From: Acetoanaerobium noterae
GTDB taxonomy: Bacteria > Bacillota > Clostridia > Peptostreptococcales > Filifactoraceae
Reading direction: 5' to 3'
Assembly (NCBI RefSeq): GCF_900168025.1
Contig: NZ_FUYN01000001.1
Coordinates: forward strand, 666,214 to 730,213
DNA: 64,000 nucleotides
Position 1 is the first letter of the stretch. Each line of letters opens with the position of its first letter. Under the pieces are notes generated by a model. It was not told the origin of the DNA. It saw only the letters and a program-made list of their open reading frames with translations, and did not search any database. Of the stretch, positions 23,689-36,905 are shown piece by piece. The translations under genes and the position numbers were made by a program.

Positions 23689-25497
23689 CTAATTCTCATT
23701 TTGATATTTTTTGCCAAATAAATCGTCATACATGATTTGATATTCATTCATTCTAAATTTTTGTATGTCTTCATAAGTTGATTTTATATCAAAATATGTT
23801 TGCTCCGATATACTCTGGTCTTCATATTGAGCAGCCATGTACCCATAAAATTTAGGTACTTTAGCCTCAGCATAATCTAGCAGTACTCCAGAAAGAGCAT
23901 TTACTCCAAGATTCATAGTCTTTGGATTTTCCTTATAGTTGCTCCAAATTATATATGGAGTTGCAAACATATCTTTTCTGCTTGTTCCAGCTTTCATGTT
24001 TGTATAGTATGGGTAAGTCCTATACATTGAGAATCCACCTGGCAAATGATCTCCGAAGTAACATAAAATCGTAGGCTTATCTCTTTTTTCTATATATTTA
24101 TAAAGCTCGTATAAGTCATTATCAGATATTTTAACTCCTGTAGCATATCTAGATAGCATATCCTTATCTTCGGCGGACAAATCGCCTTCCACTTTAATCT
24201 CTTCAACTCCTCCAGGAACATAATAAGGAGCATGATTTTGGACGGTAACAGCAAAAATCATCTGATTTTTGTCTTCGTTTTCCTCAAGTGTATGCTTTAT
24301 CTTGCTCATCATATCTGCATCACTAATCCAGCTTCCAAAATAAAATGGATTTTCAAATTCGTCTACAGAAATAAATCTATCAAAGCCCATATACTCATAA
24401 ACCTTTTTTCTATTCCAAAACTCTGGAATATTGTTATGTATGGCTGTCGCTAAGTAATTATCTTCCTTCATATATCGGGCTAACGAGTTTATATCGTTTT
24501 TTATATGCTGCTGGTAAGGTACAGAGCCTTCTGGAAGGTGCTTTACACTATAACCAGTTAAAAATTCAAATTCAGTATTTGCAGTTTTTCCTCCTAGAAC
24601 AGGAACGTATACTTCACCAGTTATCCCTTTTGCTCCTATTTCTCTAAACCTTGGCATTGGGTCACTTGAAAACTCTAGTCCTTCTATTTTCGTTACATCT
24701 GCAAAGGATTCCGACATGATAACTACTATATCAGGTGAAACCTCACCTTGCTTTTCATATGCTAGTAGCTCCTTGTCGATTTCTGCAATTTTAGTTTTAC
24801 TATATCCATCAGGCTTTTTAATAATAATATTGCTGATATTTATAGTAAATCCAAGCAAAAAGCCATTGTATGAATAGTTCTGATTCTGGTCCCAAAAATA
24901 ATTAGTAATAGCATTTGTTCTAAAAAAATCTGCTCTATATTTATTCTCCGAGGAGAAACCTATAAGTACACTTGAAAACATAGTTATGACTACTATAGAG
25001 CTCACTACACCCAAAAGCTTATTGCTATTGTATTTCAAGTTTACTTTTTTATCCCAGAAAAAATAAAATGCAACAACTATTAATAGTAAAATAGCAGCTA
25101 GTCCTAGAAATGCAATACTTTTTGAATCTAAAAATTCATTTTTCATCGCTGGCATTACTCTAGCCGCATCTTGAATAAGAAAAATATCCCAAGGAAGAAA
25201 AGGAACGCCTTGGTATTTAAATTTTGACATATTCACAAAGCCCATTAGAGTCGATAAAAGCAGTGCTAAAAAGCTAGAAAGCCAAACCTTCCTAACTAGA
25301 ATATAAATAAATCCAGTAAGAGACACAGCTATAATTATATTCAGTGCTACTATTCTAGGCTCACTTGCCATAAAGCTCAAAATTTCTCTAAATGAAGCTC
25401 TGTTTGACAGCTCTAAAAGCACAACTAGCATAACAGAAAACAACGAACAAAGGAGCAGACCTATATAACCTGCTCCCTTTATATATTTAGGTTTCAA
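23689..25497 (-). CDS. LtaS-like phosphoglycerol transferase / sulfatase-fold membrane enzyme
   Basis: 602 residues: about five N-terminal membrane segments (residues 10-180), then an extracellular sulfatase-fold domain. The metal and nucleophile motifs IVVIMSESFADVT, GGKTANTEFEFLTG (Thr nucleophile) and CYFGDHLPGG are present. LtaS-type enzymes build polyglycerolphosphate from phosphatidylglycerol; related enzymes decorate other wall polymers. Its place next to DUF5693-csaB-tagA suggests work on the secondary wall polymer or lipoteichoic acid. Which polymer cannot be told from sequence. Confidence 0.85.
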   Translation of the reverse strand: MKPKYIKGAGYIGLLLCSLFSVMLVVLLELSNRASFREILSFMASEPRIVALNIIIAVSLTGFIYILVRKVWLSSFLALLLSTLMGFVNMSKFKYQGVPFLPWDIFLIQDAARVMPAMKNEFLDSKSIAFLGLAAILLLIVVAFYFFWDKKVNLKYNSNKLLGVVSSIVVITMFSSVLIGFSSENKYRADFFRTNAITNYFWDQNQNYSYNGFLLGFTINISNIIIKKPDGYSKTKIAEIDKELLAYEKQGEVSPDIVVIMSESFADVTKIEGLEFSSDPMPRFREIGAKGITGEVYVPVLGGKTANTEFEFLTGYSVKHLPEGSVPYQQHIKNDINSLARYMKEDNYLATAIHNNIPEFWNRKKVYEYMGFDRFISVDEFENPFYFGSWISDADMMSKIKHTLEENEDKNQMIFAVTVQNHAPYYVPGGVEEIKVEGDLSAEDKDMLSRYATGVKISDNDLYELYKYIEKRDKPTILCYFGDHLPGGFSMYRTYPYYTNMKAGTSRKDMFATPYIIWSNYKENPKTMNLGVNALSGVLLDYAEAKVPKFYGYMAAQYEDQSISEQTYFDIKSTYEDIQKFRMNEYQIMYDDLFGKKYQNEN

Positions 25498-25586
25498 CTA
25501 ACCCTCACATCCAATCTATACAATCTGGGAAATATCCTACAATATTATACTACAAAAACGAAGATAACAAAATATTAAGTAGTAAT

Positions 25587-26792
25587 TTATAGGCTATCAA
25601 ATTGTGTAGGGGTTATAAAATCTGTGTAAAAACCATATACTCCCATATTTTTAAAATTTTTCATTTGCTCAGCATCATTTATAGTATGTGTATATATTTT
25701 TATACCATAAGAGTTAAAAAGTGTTATATCTTGAGCATTGATTCTTTCTGGTGGCATAGTAACAACCTTGATTCCCTTTGCTGTTACAAATTCAAGTGCT
25801 TGTTGATTTGTTGCTGAAGTAGCATATAAAGTATAGATAAGTGACTTAAATTTATGCTGACTCATAACTGCCTCATACATACTCTCGTTGTAAATTTGAG
25901 GTATAATTCTATCTAAAACTGATTCATCAATTTCTTTACACACTCTAACAAGCTCTTTAAACTGAGCTGCAGATTGAGCATAGTCAGTTATTTTAGTGTC
26001 TGTAATCATATAGATATCAGGATTTGCACTCATTATAGCTACTATTTCTTCTATATCTATAGTTTTATACATACCGTTAAATTTAAAATTCAAAAATTCT
26101 TCTTTGGTTGGTATTTCGTTTGAATACTGCTCTGGAATTGGTCTTCCATATTTGCTAGCTAAAAGCTCATAAAAACCATGACTAGCAACAAGCTCTCCGT
26201 GAACAGTTGGAAGAAGGTCTACTTCAAATAATCTAAAATTACTTTTATAGCTTTGTTTCATTGCATCTAGAGTATTGCTGTTTGTAACTCCATTTACTGA
26301 GCCTAAAGCGTGTGCTATAACTCTGTTTTTTGTCCATGCATAAGCCGATGGTGTTTCACTTTGCTTATTTATTACATTAAAGCTCATCCTCACATTGCTA
26401 GTAGTAAGAACCTTCCCAAAAGCAGATTCTACAGCTTCAGTGCTAATTACAGTCTTTCCCATATAATAAAGTAATCCATTTGGAAGACTTTTGCTCATTC
26501 CATTCGTAGTTACAGTTTTATTATTTCCATCAAAAACAATTGTTTTATTTTCATATGTATATTCTGTTGGACTGACCTTGGTGTATTGTAGTAGATTCAT
26601 TAAATCTTCTACGCTTACATATATTTTATGTTCAATAATATATGTATCTATTTTCCCATCATCTTCAGTTTGTTCTGCTACTGGCTTACTATCATTATCT
26701 TTATCATCCTTAGTATCTGCAAAAACTTGAGCTGGAACTGATAGAGAAAGTAATAGGGTTAACATCAATGCTATATGTCTTTTCAATTTCAT
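25587..26792 (-). CDS. Secreted glycerophosphodiester phosphodiesterase-like protein
   Basis: 401 residues. Signal peptide cleaved after QVFA. Residues 45-140 resemble the stalk domain found in copper-amine-oxidase-N-type surface proteins (KIYVSVEDLMNLLQYTKV, TVISTEAVESAFGKVL). Residues 150-400 are a GDPD/PLC-like TIM barrel: RVIAHALGSVNGVTNSN in place of the HRG motif, LFEVDLLPTVHGELVASHGF with the Glu-x-Asp and His, DIYMITDTK and GVYGFYTDF. HRG is changed to HAL, so activity is possible but not certain. It is close to the LtaS-like gene and might process glycerolphosphate polymers. Confidence 0.75.
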   Translation of the reverse strand: MKLKRHIALMLTLLLSLSVPAQVFADTKDDKDNDSKPVAEQTEDDGKIDTYIIEHKIYVSVEDLMNLLQYTKVSPTEYTYENKTIVFDGNNKTVTTNGMSKSLPNGLLYYMGKTVISTEAVESAFGKVLTTSNVRMSFNVINKQSETPSAYAWTKNRVIAHALGSVNGVTNSNTLDAMKQSYKSNFRLFEVDLLPTVHGELVASHGFYELLASKYGRPIPEQYSNEIPTKEEFLNFKFNGMYKTIDIEEIVAIMSANPDIYMITDTKITDYAQSAAQFKELVRVCKEIDESVLDRIIPQIYNESMYEAVMSQHKFKSLIYTLYATSATNQQALEFVTAKGIKVVTMPPERINAQDITLFNSYGIKIYTHTINDAEQMKNFKNMGVYGFYTDFITPTQFDSL

Positions 26793-26863
26793 CTTCTCCT
26801 TTTCATCTATTGTCTATATTATGTTATCATTAAAAGCGCACTATTTCGGTTACAGTTTAAAGA

Positions 26864-26902
26864 CAGAAAAAAGCTGCAAGAGAAAATTTCTCCTACAGCT
26901 TT
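26864..26902 (-). terminator. Terminator of the alr-mazF operon
   Basis: AAAGCTG with CAGCTTT and an inner GAGAAA/TTTCTC pairing (26870-26902) make a long stem; the minus strand continues in TTTTTT. Confidence 0.8.
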
Positions 26903-26971
26903 AATATGTACAGCTTTTATTAAAACTTAGTTTTAATTCTTAATCGTTATCATTATTTGGCTAATGATGAT

Positions 26972-27334
26972 TTATTGTTCAAAAATACCTAAACTAACTT
27001 GAAGCAGCTTGTCAATTTGCTCCATCAGATTTTCATCGCATCGTCCAATTTTTTCTTTAAGACGCTTTTTATCAATTGTTCTTATTTGCTCCAATAAAAC
27101 TACTGAATCTTTAACAAGTCCATAGTTTCCCGCCTTAATTTCAATATGCGTAGGTAGCTTGGCTTTATTAATCTGTGACGTTATTGCTGTAATTATAATT
27201 GTCGGAGAATATTTGTTACCTATATCATTTTGTACAACGAGTACAGGTCTGGTTCCACCTTGTTCTGATCCTATTACAGGATTGAGGTCGGCATAAAAAA
27301 TATCTCCTCTTCTGACTGTTATATTATTGCTCAT
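26972..27334 (-). CDS. MazF/PemK-family endoribonuclease (NdoA-like)
   Basis: 120 residues, the standard length. Family motifs: [44 protein letters not shown] and the basic/serine stretch [14 protein letters not shown]. The enzyme cuts single-stranded mRNA at a short motif. In Bacillus the order is alr-ndoAI-ndoA with an antitoxin gene between. Here only 52 bases separate alr from mazF and no antitoxin frame fits, so the antitoxin is missing or elsewhere. The toxin frame and key residues appear intact. Confidence 0.9.
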   Translation of the reverse strand: MSNNITVRRGDIFYADLNPVIGSEQGGTRPVLVVQNDIGNKYSPTIIITAITSQINKAKLPTHIEIKAGNYGLVKDSVVLLEQIRTIDKKRLKEKIGRCDENLMEQIDKLLQVSLGIFEQ

Positions 27335-27386
27335 TATTATGCACTCTTCCCTTCACCTGATACTCGAGAAGATACGTTAGGTGGCC

Positions 27387-28541
27387 CTAAATCAGATAAT
27401 CTTGTACCTTGATAATCTTTCCATCTTCTTTATATACTCTAGGCACTCTGCGCTGTACCATACACAGTAGTTCATAGTTTATGGTCCCTAATCTTTGGGC
27501 AAAACGTTCGATATCCATACCTTCTTCATCTGAAAATATAGTAATCTGGTCTCCTACCTTGGCCTCTTCTTCCAATGACAGCATGCACTGATCCATACAA
27601 ATACGTCCAACTACAGGCACCATTTTATCATTTAGCTTTACATCTGCTTGTCCAGATAGCATTCTTGTAAATCCATCAGCATAGCCTATAGGAATTGTTG
27701 CTATTATTTCATTTTCCTTAGAGCGATATTTATGACCATAGCTTATCCCTCTGCCTTCTTCCAATTTTTTTACATGAGCCACTGTACTTTTAAGTGCCAT
27801 TGCTGGATATAGCTTTACCTTTGATTTATCTACATCGTCTGATGGATAATGTCCATAAAGTATTATTCCAGGTCTTACCATATCTAGATGATACTCTGGT
27901 AGCATCATAGTTGCAGCGCTGTTGCAAACGTGTTTTATTGGAATTTTAAGTCCTTTAGTCTCTAACTCATTTACAACGAAGCTGTAATTCTTATACTGTT
28001 CATGAGTATAGCTTAAATCTTTGTCATCTGCTAGTGCAAAATGAGTGAAAATGCCAACTATTTCTAAATTTTCTAAGGTTGATATTTTAAGTATTTCATC
28101 TACAGCTTCATTATTACATTGAAGCCCTAGTCTAGACATACCGCTGTCTAGCTTAATATGTATTTTTGCATTTAGATTATTCTCTTTGGCTATTTGAGAT
28201 AATAAAGTAGCTTTTTCATAGCTGTAAATTGTGATATCTACATTGTTTTGCATCATATCCTTAAATCTATCCTCTGGAACATAGCCTAGACACATTATAG
28301 GCTTAGTGATGCTATTTTGCCTTAGCTCTAAAGCTTCTTCACAAACTGCAACAGCAAAATAATCTGCTCCTTCTTTCTCTAAAACCTTTGCATACTGCAC
28401 AGCTCCATGTCCATAAGCGTTCGCTTTGATTACTGCACAAAATTTCGTCTCTGGTTTAAGCAATTTTCTTATATTATTATAATTTGCTTTCACATGGTCT
28501 AGATTGATTTCTGCCCATGTAGGTCTAAATGTATGGCTCAT
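27387..28541 (-). CDS. alr: Alanine racemase
   Basis: 384 residues. PLP enzyme that makes D-alanine for peptidoglycan. The lysine site FCAVIKANAYGHGA (Lys 39) and the second catalytic tyrosine region GISYGHKYR are present, with DSGMSRLG and PIGYADG between and after. Start ATG 28541 follows GAAGGGGG. Its promoter TTGGAA-17-TATAAT is at 28651-28623. It is the first gene of the alr-mazF unit. Confidence 0.95.
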   Translation of the reverse strand: MSHTFRPTWAEINLDHVKANYNNIRKLLKPETKFCAVIKANAYGHGAVQYAKVLEKEGADYFAVAVCEEALELRQNSITKPIMCLGYVPEDRFKDMMQNNVDITIYSYEKATLLSQIAKENNLNAKIHIKLDSGMSRLGLQCNNEAVDEILKISTLENLEIVGIFTHFALADDKDLSYTHEQYKNYSFVVNELETKGLKIPIKHVCNSAATMMLPEYHLDMVRPGIILYGHYPSDDVDKSKVKLYPAMALKSTVAHVKKLEEGRGISYGHKYRSKENEIIATIPIGYADGFTRMLSGQADVKLNDKMVPVVGRICMDQCMLSLEEEAKVGDQITIFSDEEGMDIERFAQRLGTINYELLCMVQRRVPRVYKEDGKIIKVQDYLI

Positions 28542-28622
28542 AATGCAATCCCCCTTCTGATATCATACAATTTATATCTACCATAAAAAATATGATTTAA
28601 ACTATAAATTTAATCTAACCTC

Positions 28623-28651
28623 ATTATACCTTGAAGCTAGAATTTTTCCAA
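28623..28651 (-). promoter_or_regulatory. Promoter of alr-mazF
   Basis: Minus strand TTGGAA (28651-28646), 17 bases, TATAAT (28628-28623); about 75 bases of leader to the alr ATG. Confidence 0.6.
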
Positions 28652-28671
28652 TATTTCAAATTCTTTATATC

Positions 28672-29040
28672 CTAATCAATAATAGCAACTGCATGAGCAT
28701 AATGCTTGCTATGAGATATACTTATATTTATATTAAACCCACCAAGTTCATCTAATGCGACTTTGGCTTTGTTGTGAAGCAATACATAAGGCTTTCCTCC
28801 TGAAGCTCTTAGTATTTCTATATCTGTAAACGCAAAGCTTACAAATCCAGTTCCTAGAGCTTTAGAAACAGCTTCTTTCGCACAGAACATTCCTGCTAGG
28901 GTTTCAATTTTCTCGCCTTTTGCCTGATAATAATCAAGCTCGCTTTTTGTATATATCTTAGTTAAGAATCTAGAATTTTTTTCAATAGCTGACTTTATTC
29001 TATCTATTTCCAAGATATCATTTCCAATACCCTTTATCAT
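28672..29040 (-). CDS. acpS: Holo-[acyl-carrier-protein] synthase
   Basis: 122 residues. Transfers phosphopantetheine from CoA to ACP. Family motifs GIGNDILEIDRI at the N-terminus (metal-binding Asp) and MFCAKEAVSKALGTGF (Glu) in the middle, SISHSKHYAHAVAI at the end. It lies seven bases after the coiled-coil gene and before alr, the acpS-alr-mazF order known in Firmicutes. Confidence 0.93.
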   Translation of the reverse strand: MIKGIGNDILEIDRIKSAIEKNSRFLTKIYTKSELDYYQAKGEKIETLAGMFCAKEAVSKALGTGFVSFAFTDIEILRASGGKPYVLLHNKAKVALDELGGFNINISISHSKHYAHAVAIID

Positions 29041-29047
29041 TCTTCAC

Positions 29048-29647
29048 CTACTTGCTTAAAAATTCCTCATCGAGCTTTTCAGTATCCTTCGCTCCTACCA
29101 TAGCATGTAAAAACCCATAAATAGAATTGACACGCTTTTCCAGTTTATCTCTTTTTTCTCTATCTACCTTTAGTTTTTGTCTTAGTACTTCTATCTCTTC
29201 CAAAACCTTTTTCAGCTCTGCTTCGTCTTTTTTCATATATTCATAAGCATAATCTATAGTTTCTTTCAAAAGCTCTAGATTTTTTTCTTCCTTTTCCATT
29301 ATTATATCTTGAATTTCATCTTCTCTATTTTTGATTTCTTCTCTTATTTCTTCCATTCTTAGACGTTGCTCTTCAAGCCTTTTTTCCATGCCAAGATTGT
29401 TCTGAGAATTAAGTTCATTAGAAATATAAAGCACATTTGCTGTAATTCTAGATTTTTCTTTATGAAAAGTATTTACTTCTAGTATATGTTTCTTCTCTAC
29501 TTCAATAAGAGCCTTTATTTCATTGCTTATTTCTTTCATTTTGCTGCTTTGCCCATATTTAATCATAGATTGATAAGGGGCATAGTTAAGTAAAAGAGGC
29601 ACTCTTTTTTTTGATAATATATCTTGAAAAATATCTTGAGTTTTCAT
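29048..29647 (-). CDS. Coiled-coil protein of unknown function
   Basis: 199 residues. The first 30 residues (IFQDILSKKRVPLLLNYAPY) are not coiled; residues about 35-180 are almost continuously heptad-like, rich in Glu, Lys and Leu (KRLEEQRLRMEEIREEIKNR). No signal peptide, membrane segment or catalytic motif is seen. It starts after AGGAG and is followed by acpS at seven bases, so the two are cotranscribed. I do not recognise the family. FliJ-like or structural roles are possible, but no flagellar gene is nearby. Confidence 0.7.
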   Translation of the reverse strand: MKTQDIFQDILSKKRVPLLLNYAPYQSMIKYGQSSKMKEISNEIKALIEVEKKHILEVNTFHKEKSRITANVLYISNELNSQNNLGMEKRLEEQRLRMEEIREEIKNREDEIQDIIMEKEEKNLELLKETIDYAYEYMKKDEAELKKVLEEIEVLRQKLKVDREKRDKLEKRVNSIYGFLHAMVGAKDTEKLDEEFLSK

Positions 29648-29714
29648 ATATTTTTATCTCCTATAGCTCAAAGGTTATTAATAACTATTCTAAACTACAT
29701 TATAACACAATAAG

Positions 29715-29742
29715 AAAAGACTAGGCAAAGCCTAGTCTTTTT
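29715..29742 (-). terminator. ATP synthase operon terminator, overlapping the atpC stop
   Basis: AAAAGACTAGGC (29715-29726) and GCCTAGTCTTTT (29730-29741) form a perfect 12-bp stem with a three-base loop. The minus-strand TAG stop of atpC (29734-29732) is inside the stem. Confidence 0.85.
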
Positions 29743-30133
29743 GAGCTGTTCTAATTCTATTAAGAGCCTTTTTAAGTCTAACCTCAGCCATATCCATTTC
29801 TCTTTCAGATAGCTTTCTGTTAATTATGCTTTCAGCCAATTCCTTAGCTTTCTTAGCTCTTTCAACATCTATCTCAATGGGCCATTCAGCCGCTTCTGTT
29901 AGAATAGTAGTCTTTTCTTTGTCTACTTGGATAAAGCCTCCAGCTATTGTAGCTTCTTTGAAAACTCCATCTTTTTTTATTTTTATAATCCCAATATCAA
30001 GTGATGCTACATAATCAATATGACCTTTTAGGATACCAACATCACCCTCGGTCGTTCTAACTACTAGCATATCTACATCTTCGTTATAAAAAAGTTTATC
30101 AGGTGTTACTATCTGAAGGTTAAAAGTAGCCAT
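29732..30133 (-). CDS. atpC: ATP synthase epsilon subunit
   Basis: 133 residues, full length: N-terminal beta sandwich (FNLQIVTPDKLFYNEDVDML, TEGDVGILKGHIDYVASLD, AGGFIQVD) and a C-terminal helical hairpin (RAKKAKELAESI, MAEVRLKKALNRI), the part that inhibits ATP hydrolysis. Last gene of the atp operon; three bases after atpD. Confidence 0.95.
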   Translation of the reverse strand: MATFNLQIVTPDKLFYNEDVDMLVVRTTEGDVGILKGHIDYVASLDIGIIKIKKDGVFKEATIAGGFIQVDKEKTTILTEAAEWPIEIDVERAKKAKELAESIINRKLSEREMDMAEVRLKKALNRIRTAQKD

Positions 30134-30136
30134 AGT

Positions 30137-32408
<2,272 letters not shown>

Positions 32409-32434
32409 GCTCCATTCACCTCCTCATTTAGAGG

Positions 32435-33964
<1,530 letters not shown>

Positions 33965-34507
33965 CTATGCAATTATTGCTGAAATATCTTGTTTTAGTCC
34001 TTCTAGACGGCTTTTTACACTTCCATCTATCTGTTCATTACCAATTTTTATTAGAATTCCACCTATAAGGCTAGAATCTACTAAGTGATTTAAAACGATT
34101 TCGCTGCCAGTAATAGCTTGTAATTTTTCTATAAGTGCGGCTTTTAAATCTTCACTCAGAGGTGATGCAGTTATTGCTGTTACCTCTTTTATGTTTCTAG
34201 CAGCATTTAGTAAATTTTTAAATTCATCAGCTATTTGAGGGAAAGCAGCTACTCTACTTTTATCTACTAGAATTTTCAGGAAATTAAAAGTAGAAGTAGA
34301 TAACTGATTGGCAAATACTTTTTCTATCAAAGATTTCTTTTCTTCTTTAGATATCATAGGTGCTTTTAGTACCTTCATAAAATCTGAATTGTCAGTAAGC
34401 ACTTTATCTATGAACTTAAGCTCTTCTAGAAAAGCATCTTCTTTTTGAAGCTCTTTAGCTACTTCATACAAAGCTCCGGCATATCTTTGCTGTACTAGTT
34501 CTGCCAT
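33965..34507 (-). CDS. atpH: ATP synthase delta subunit
   Basis: 180 residues; links F1 alpha to the b-subunit stalk. N-terminal helical domain (VQQRYAGALYEVAKELQ, FANQLSTSTFNFLKILVDKS) and the C-terminal signature LVDSSLIGGILIKIGNEQID with GSVKSRLEGL. Its start overlaps atpF by 13 bases. Confidence 0.95.
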   Translation of the reverse strand: MAELVQQRYAGALYEVAKELQKEDAFLEELKFIDKVLTDNSDFMKVLKAPMISKEEKKSLIEKVFANQLSTSTFNFLKILVDKSRVAAFPQIADEFKNLLNAARNIKEVTAITASPLSEDLKAALIEKLQAITGSEIVLNHLVDSSLIGGILIKIGNEQIDGSVKSRLEGLKQDISAIIA

Positions 34508-35004
34508 GATGTATCACCTACATTATCAATAAAATCCTTAATAAGGCGGTCATGATCAGAAGAATTAATATCCTTTTGAATAACCTTACTTGCAATCATC
34601 ATAGCAATCTCAGAAATATCATCCTTGATTTCATTCATTGCCTTTTGCTTTTCTCTTTCAATCTCGCTATTAGCTTTAGTAGTAATTCTTTCAGCTTCTT
34701 TTTTAGCTTCAGCTACTATTTCCTCAAAGCGATCTTCTCCTCTTTTTGAAGCTTCCTTAACAATTTCAGCTGCTTCAGATTTTGCCATAGCTATTTTATC
34801 AGCATACTGCTTTTCAAGTAGTTCTGCCTTAGCTTTAGCTTCGTCTGCTTCTATAAAAGCCTTTGCAACTTCATTCTGTCTATTTTCCATAACGGTCTTA
34901 ACAGGTTTGAAAAGGAGTTTTTTAAGAACTAGAAACAAGATAATGGTGTTAGCCCATGTAATTAATACTTCAAATAATCCAAGGCTTATAAAGTTTTGAA
35001 ACAT
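34495..35004 (-). CDS. atpF: ATP synthase b subunit
   Basis: 169 residues: one N-terminal membrane helix (VLITWANTIILFLVLKKLLF) with the FKPV turn, then a long charged helix to the C-terminus forming the peripheral stalk. It sits between atpE and atpH in the usual order. Only one b-type gene is seen. Confidence 0.95.
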   Translation of the reverse strand: MFQNFISLGLFEVLITWANTIILFLVLKKLLFKPVKTVMENRQNEVAKAFIEADEAKAKAELLEKQYADKIAMAKSEAAEIVKEASKRGEDRFEEIVAEAKKEAERITTKANSEIEREKQKAMNEIKDDISEIAMMIASKVIQKDINSSDHDRLIKDFIDNVGDTSWQN

Positions 35005-35048
35005 TTTCCTCCTCCTTCCTTATTTCTGCTTATCCAAGCTAATAACAA

Positions 35049-35351
<303 letters not shown>

Positions 35352-35390
35352 TCATAAAATAAGAATTCGTCTTATTTTTAACAAAAGTGT

Positions 35391-36104
35391 TTAGTCCATG
35401 GCCATAGCCACAAAAACCATAGTTAGCATACTAAAGATAAATGCTTGAAGTACGCTTGTGAAAAGGTCAAAATAAATAGATAGTACTGCTGGTATTCCAA
35501 TTTGAAAAAGTGGAATAGCATCGATAAATGGTAAGAATCCAAGAACTAGACTACTAAGCCATGCAAGAAAATTGTATAACAGCATAGTAATAACCATACC
35601 GCCGGCAATGTTTCCAAAATGACGGAAACTAAGAGAAATAGGGTTTGCTATTTCAGAAATAATATTAAGCGGTAAAAGCAGTGGAAGTGGATCTAAAAAG
35701 CCTTTCAGATATCCTGATATCCCTTTTTTCCTAATTCCATTTGCTTGTACTAAGAAAAATGTTATAAGTGCCCATCCCAAGGTTGTGTTTAAGTCTGCTG
35801 TAGGTGGTCTTAGACCTACTAAACTACTAAGACTAGAAAAAAGTGAAAAGGCAAACAAGGTTCCAATATATGGCGCAAATCCAAGTTTATCTTTCCCCAT
35901 AGTTTGTTCCACTAAGGCATATACTGCCCCTACATATCCTTCAGCTATGAGCTGAGGCTTGCTAGGAATTTTTTCTAGCTTCCTAGTTCCAAGATATGCT
36001 AAGAGAATGATAGTACCCATGACGAGCCAACTTGATACCATGGTTTGGTTGATTGGAAGTCCTCCAAATATAGGTATTTCAAAAAATATTTTAGGACCGT
36101 TCAC
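35391..36104 (-). CDS. atpB: ATP synthase a subunit
   Basis: 237 residues with five or six membrane helices; the essential Arg lies in NPISLSFRHFGNIAGGMV, and the last helices read IPAVLSIYFDLFTSVLQAFI. It forms the ion half-channels against the c ring. 88 bases separate it from atpE. The sodium specificity inferred from atpE should apply to the whole motor. Confidence 0.96.
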   Translation of the reverse strand: MNGPKIFFEIPIFGGLPINQTMVSSWLVMGTIILLAYLGTRKLEKIPSKPQLIAEGYVGAVYALVEQTMGKDKLGFAPYIGTLFAFSLFSSLSSLVGLRPPTADLNTTLGWALITFFLVQANGIRKKGISGYLKGFLDPLPLLLPLNIISEIANPISLSFRHFGNIAGGMVITMLLYNFLAWLSSLVLGFLPFIDAIPLFQIGIPAVLSIYFDLFTSVLQAFIFSMLTMVFVAMAMD

Positions 36105-36173
36105 TTAATCCCCTCCTTTCTTTAGTTTTAACTTGCATAAATGATTTGTCAGTAATATTCTGACATTTGTCCA

Positions 36174-36542
36174 TCAAACCTTACGATTTATGGCTGAGCT
36201 TACAATGATAATTTTTGGAAAAAACATCGGCACTATCACACCAAATGCATTTATATAGTCAACCTTGATTGCTGCTAATATTATAGCAGCAGTCAAGGCA
36301 AGCCTACCTACATAACTTACACCAGCAAAAACCTGAGCTCTACCTGGTGACATTTGAACTGCTCTGTTTAGACTGACAGCAATAAGTCTAAAGTTAAGTA
36401 ACGCATAAACAGAACCAATTAGTATCCCTTGAAGCATGGGAATGTCAAATTTTCCTAAAATATATATAATAGCAATGAATATTACATCCAGAACTACAAT
36501 GCCTTTAAAAATCTTTATGGTTTCTCGTAACGTTGCATCCAC
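36174..36542 (-). CDS. ATP synthase subunit I-like membrane protein
   Basis: 122 residues with four membrane segments (IVVLDVIFIAIIYILGKF; ILIGSVYALLNFRLIAVSL; YVGRLALTAAIILAA; a last hydrophobic end). This is the small AtpI-type protein that often opens atp operons and assists c-ring assembly. Sequence divergence in this family is high, so the call relies on size, topology and position between atpZ and atpB. Confidence 0.8.
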   Translation of the reverse strand: MDATLRETIKIFKGIVVLDVIFIAIIYILGKFDIPMLQGILIGSVYALLNFRLIAVSLNRAVQMSPGRAQVFAGVSYVGRLALTAAIILAAIKVDYINAFGVIVPMFFPKIIIVSSAINRKV

Positions 36543-36548
36543 GACTTA

Positions 36549-36818
36549 CTAGTCTCCATCCTTATCATTCGACTTAAGGTCACTTTGTTTTTTATTCTTG
36601 CTAGAAAACTTTGTTATTTTAAACAAGTTTGCAAAAGCACTAAATACGCCTAGAATTATGAATAAAAAAAGCACCCATACTCCTAGATTAAATTTTTTCA
36701 TTAAAAAATTTGCTACCCAAACACACCCTATAATAGGAACTACCATTGAGAATCCAATCTGACTTAGTAAAGCCAAGTTGCTCAAGGATTTGTAGAAAGT
36801 CTTTTTCTCACTAGGCAT
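36549..36818 (-). CDS. AtpZ/AtpI-family F0 accessory protein
   Basis: About 89 residues from the ATG at 36818, eight bases after AAGGAGGG. Two membrane helices (LALLSQIGFSMVVPIIGCVW; LGVWVLFLFIILGVFSAFAN) and basic ends, as in the F0F1-ATPase-subunit-like AtpZ family. First gene of the operon, seven bases before the AtpI-like gene. Confidence 0.82.
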   Translation of the reverse strand: MPSEKKTFYKSLSNLALLSQIGFSMVVPIIGCVWVANFLMKKFNLGVWVLFLFIILGVFSAFANLFKITKFSSKNKKQSDLKSNDKDGD

Positions 36819-36847
36819 TGTGTCCCTCCTTTTAGGATACATATGTA

Positions 36848-36876
36848 ATTATACTATCATAATCTGAAATTTGAAA
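36848..36876 (-). promoter_or_regulatory. Promoter of the ATP synthase operon
   Basis: Minus strand TTTCAA (36876-36871), 17 bases, perfect TATAAT (36853-36848), placing the start near 36841, about 20 bases before the atpZ ATG. wecB upstream ends only 30 bases away, so read-through may also occur. Confidence 0.55.
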
Positions 36877-36905
36877 CCGATATAAATTTAACTATCCATA
36901 AAATT

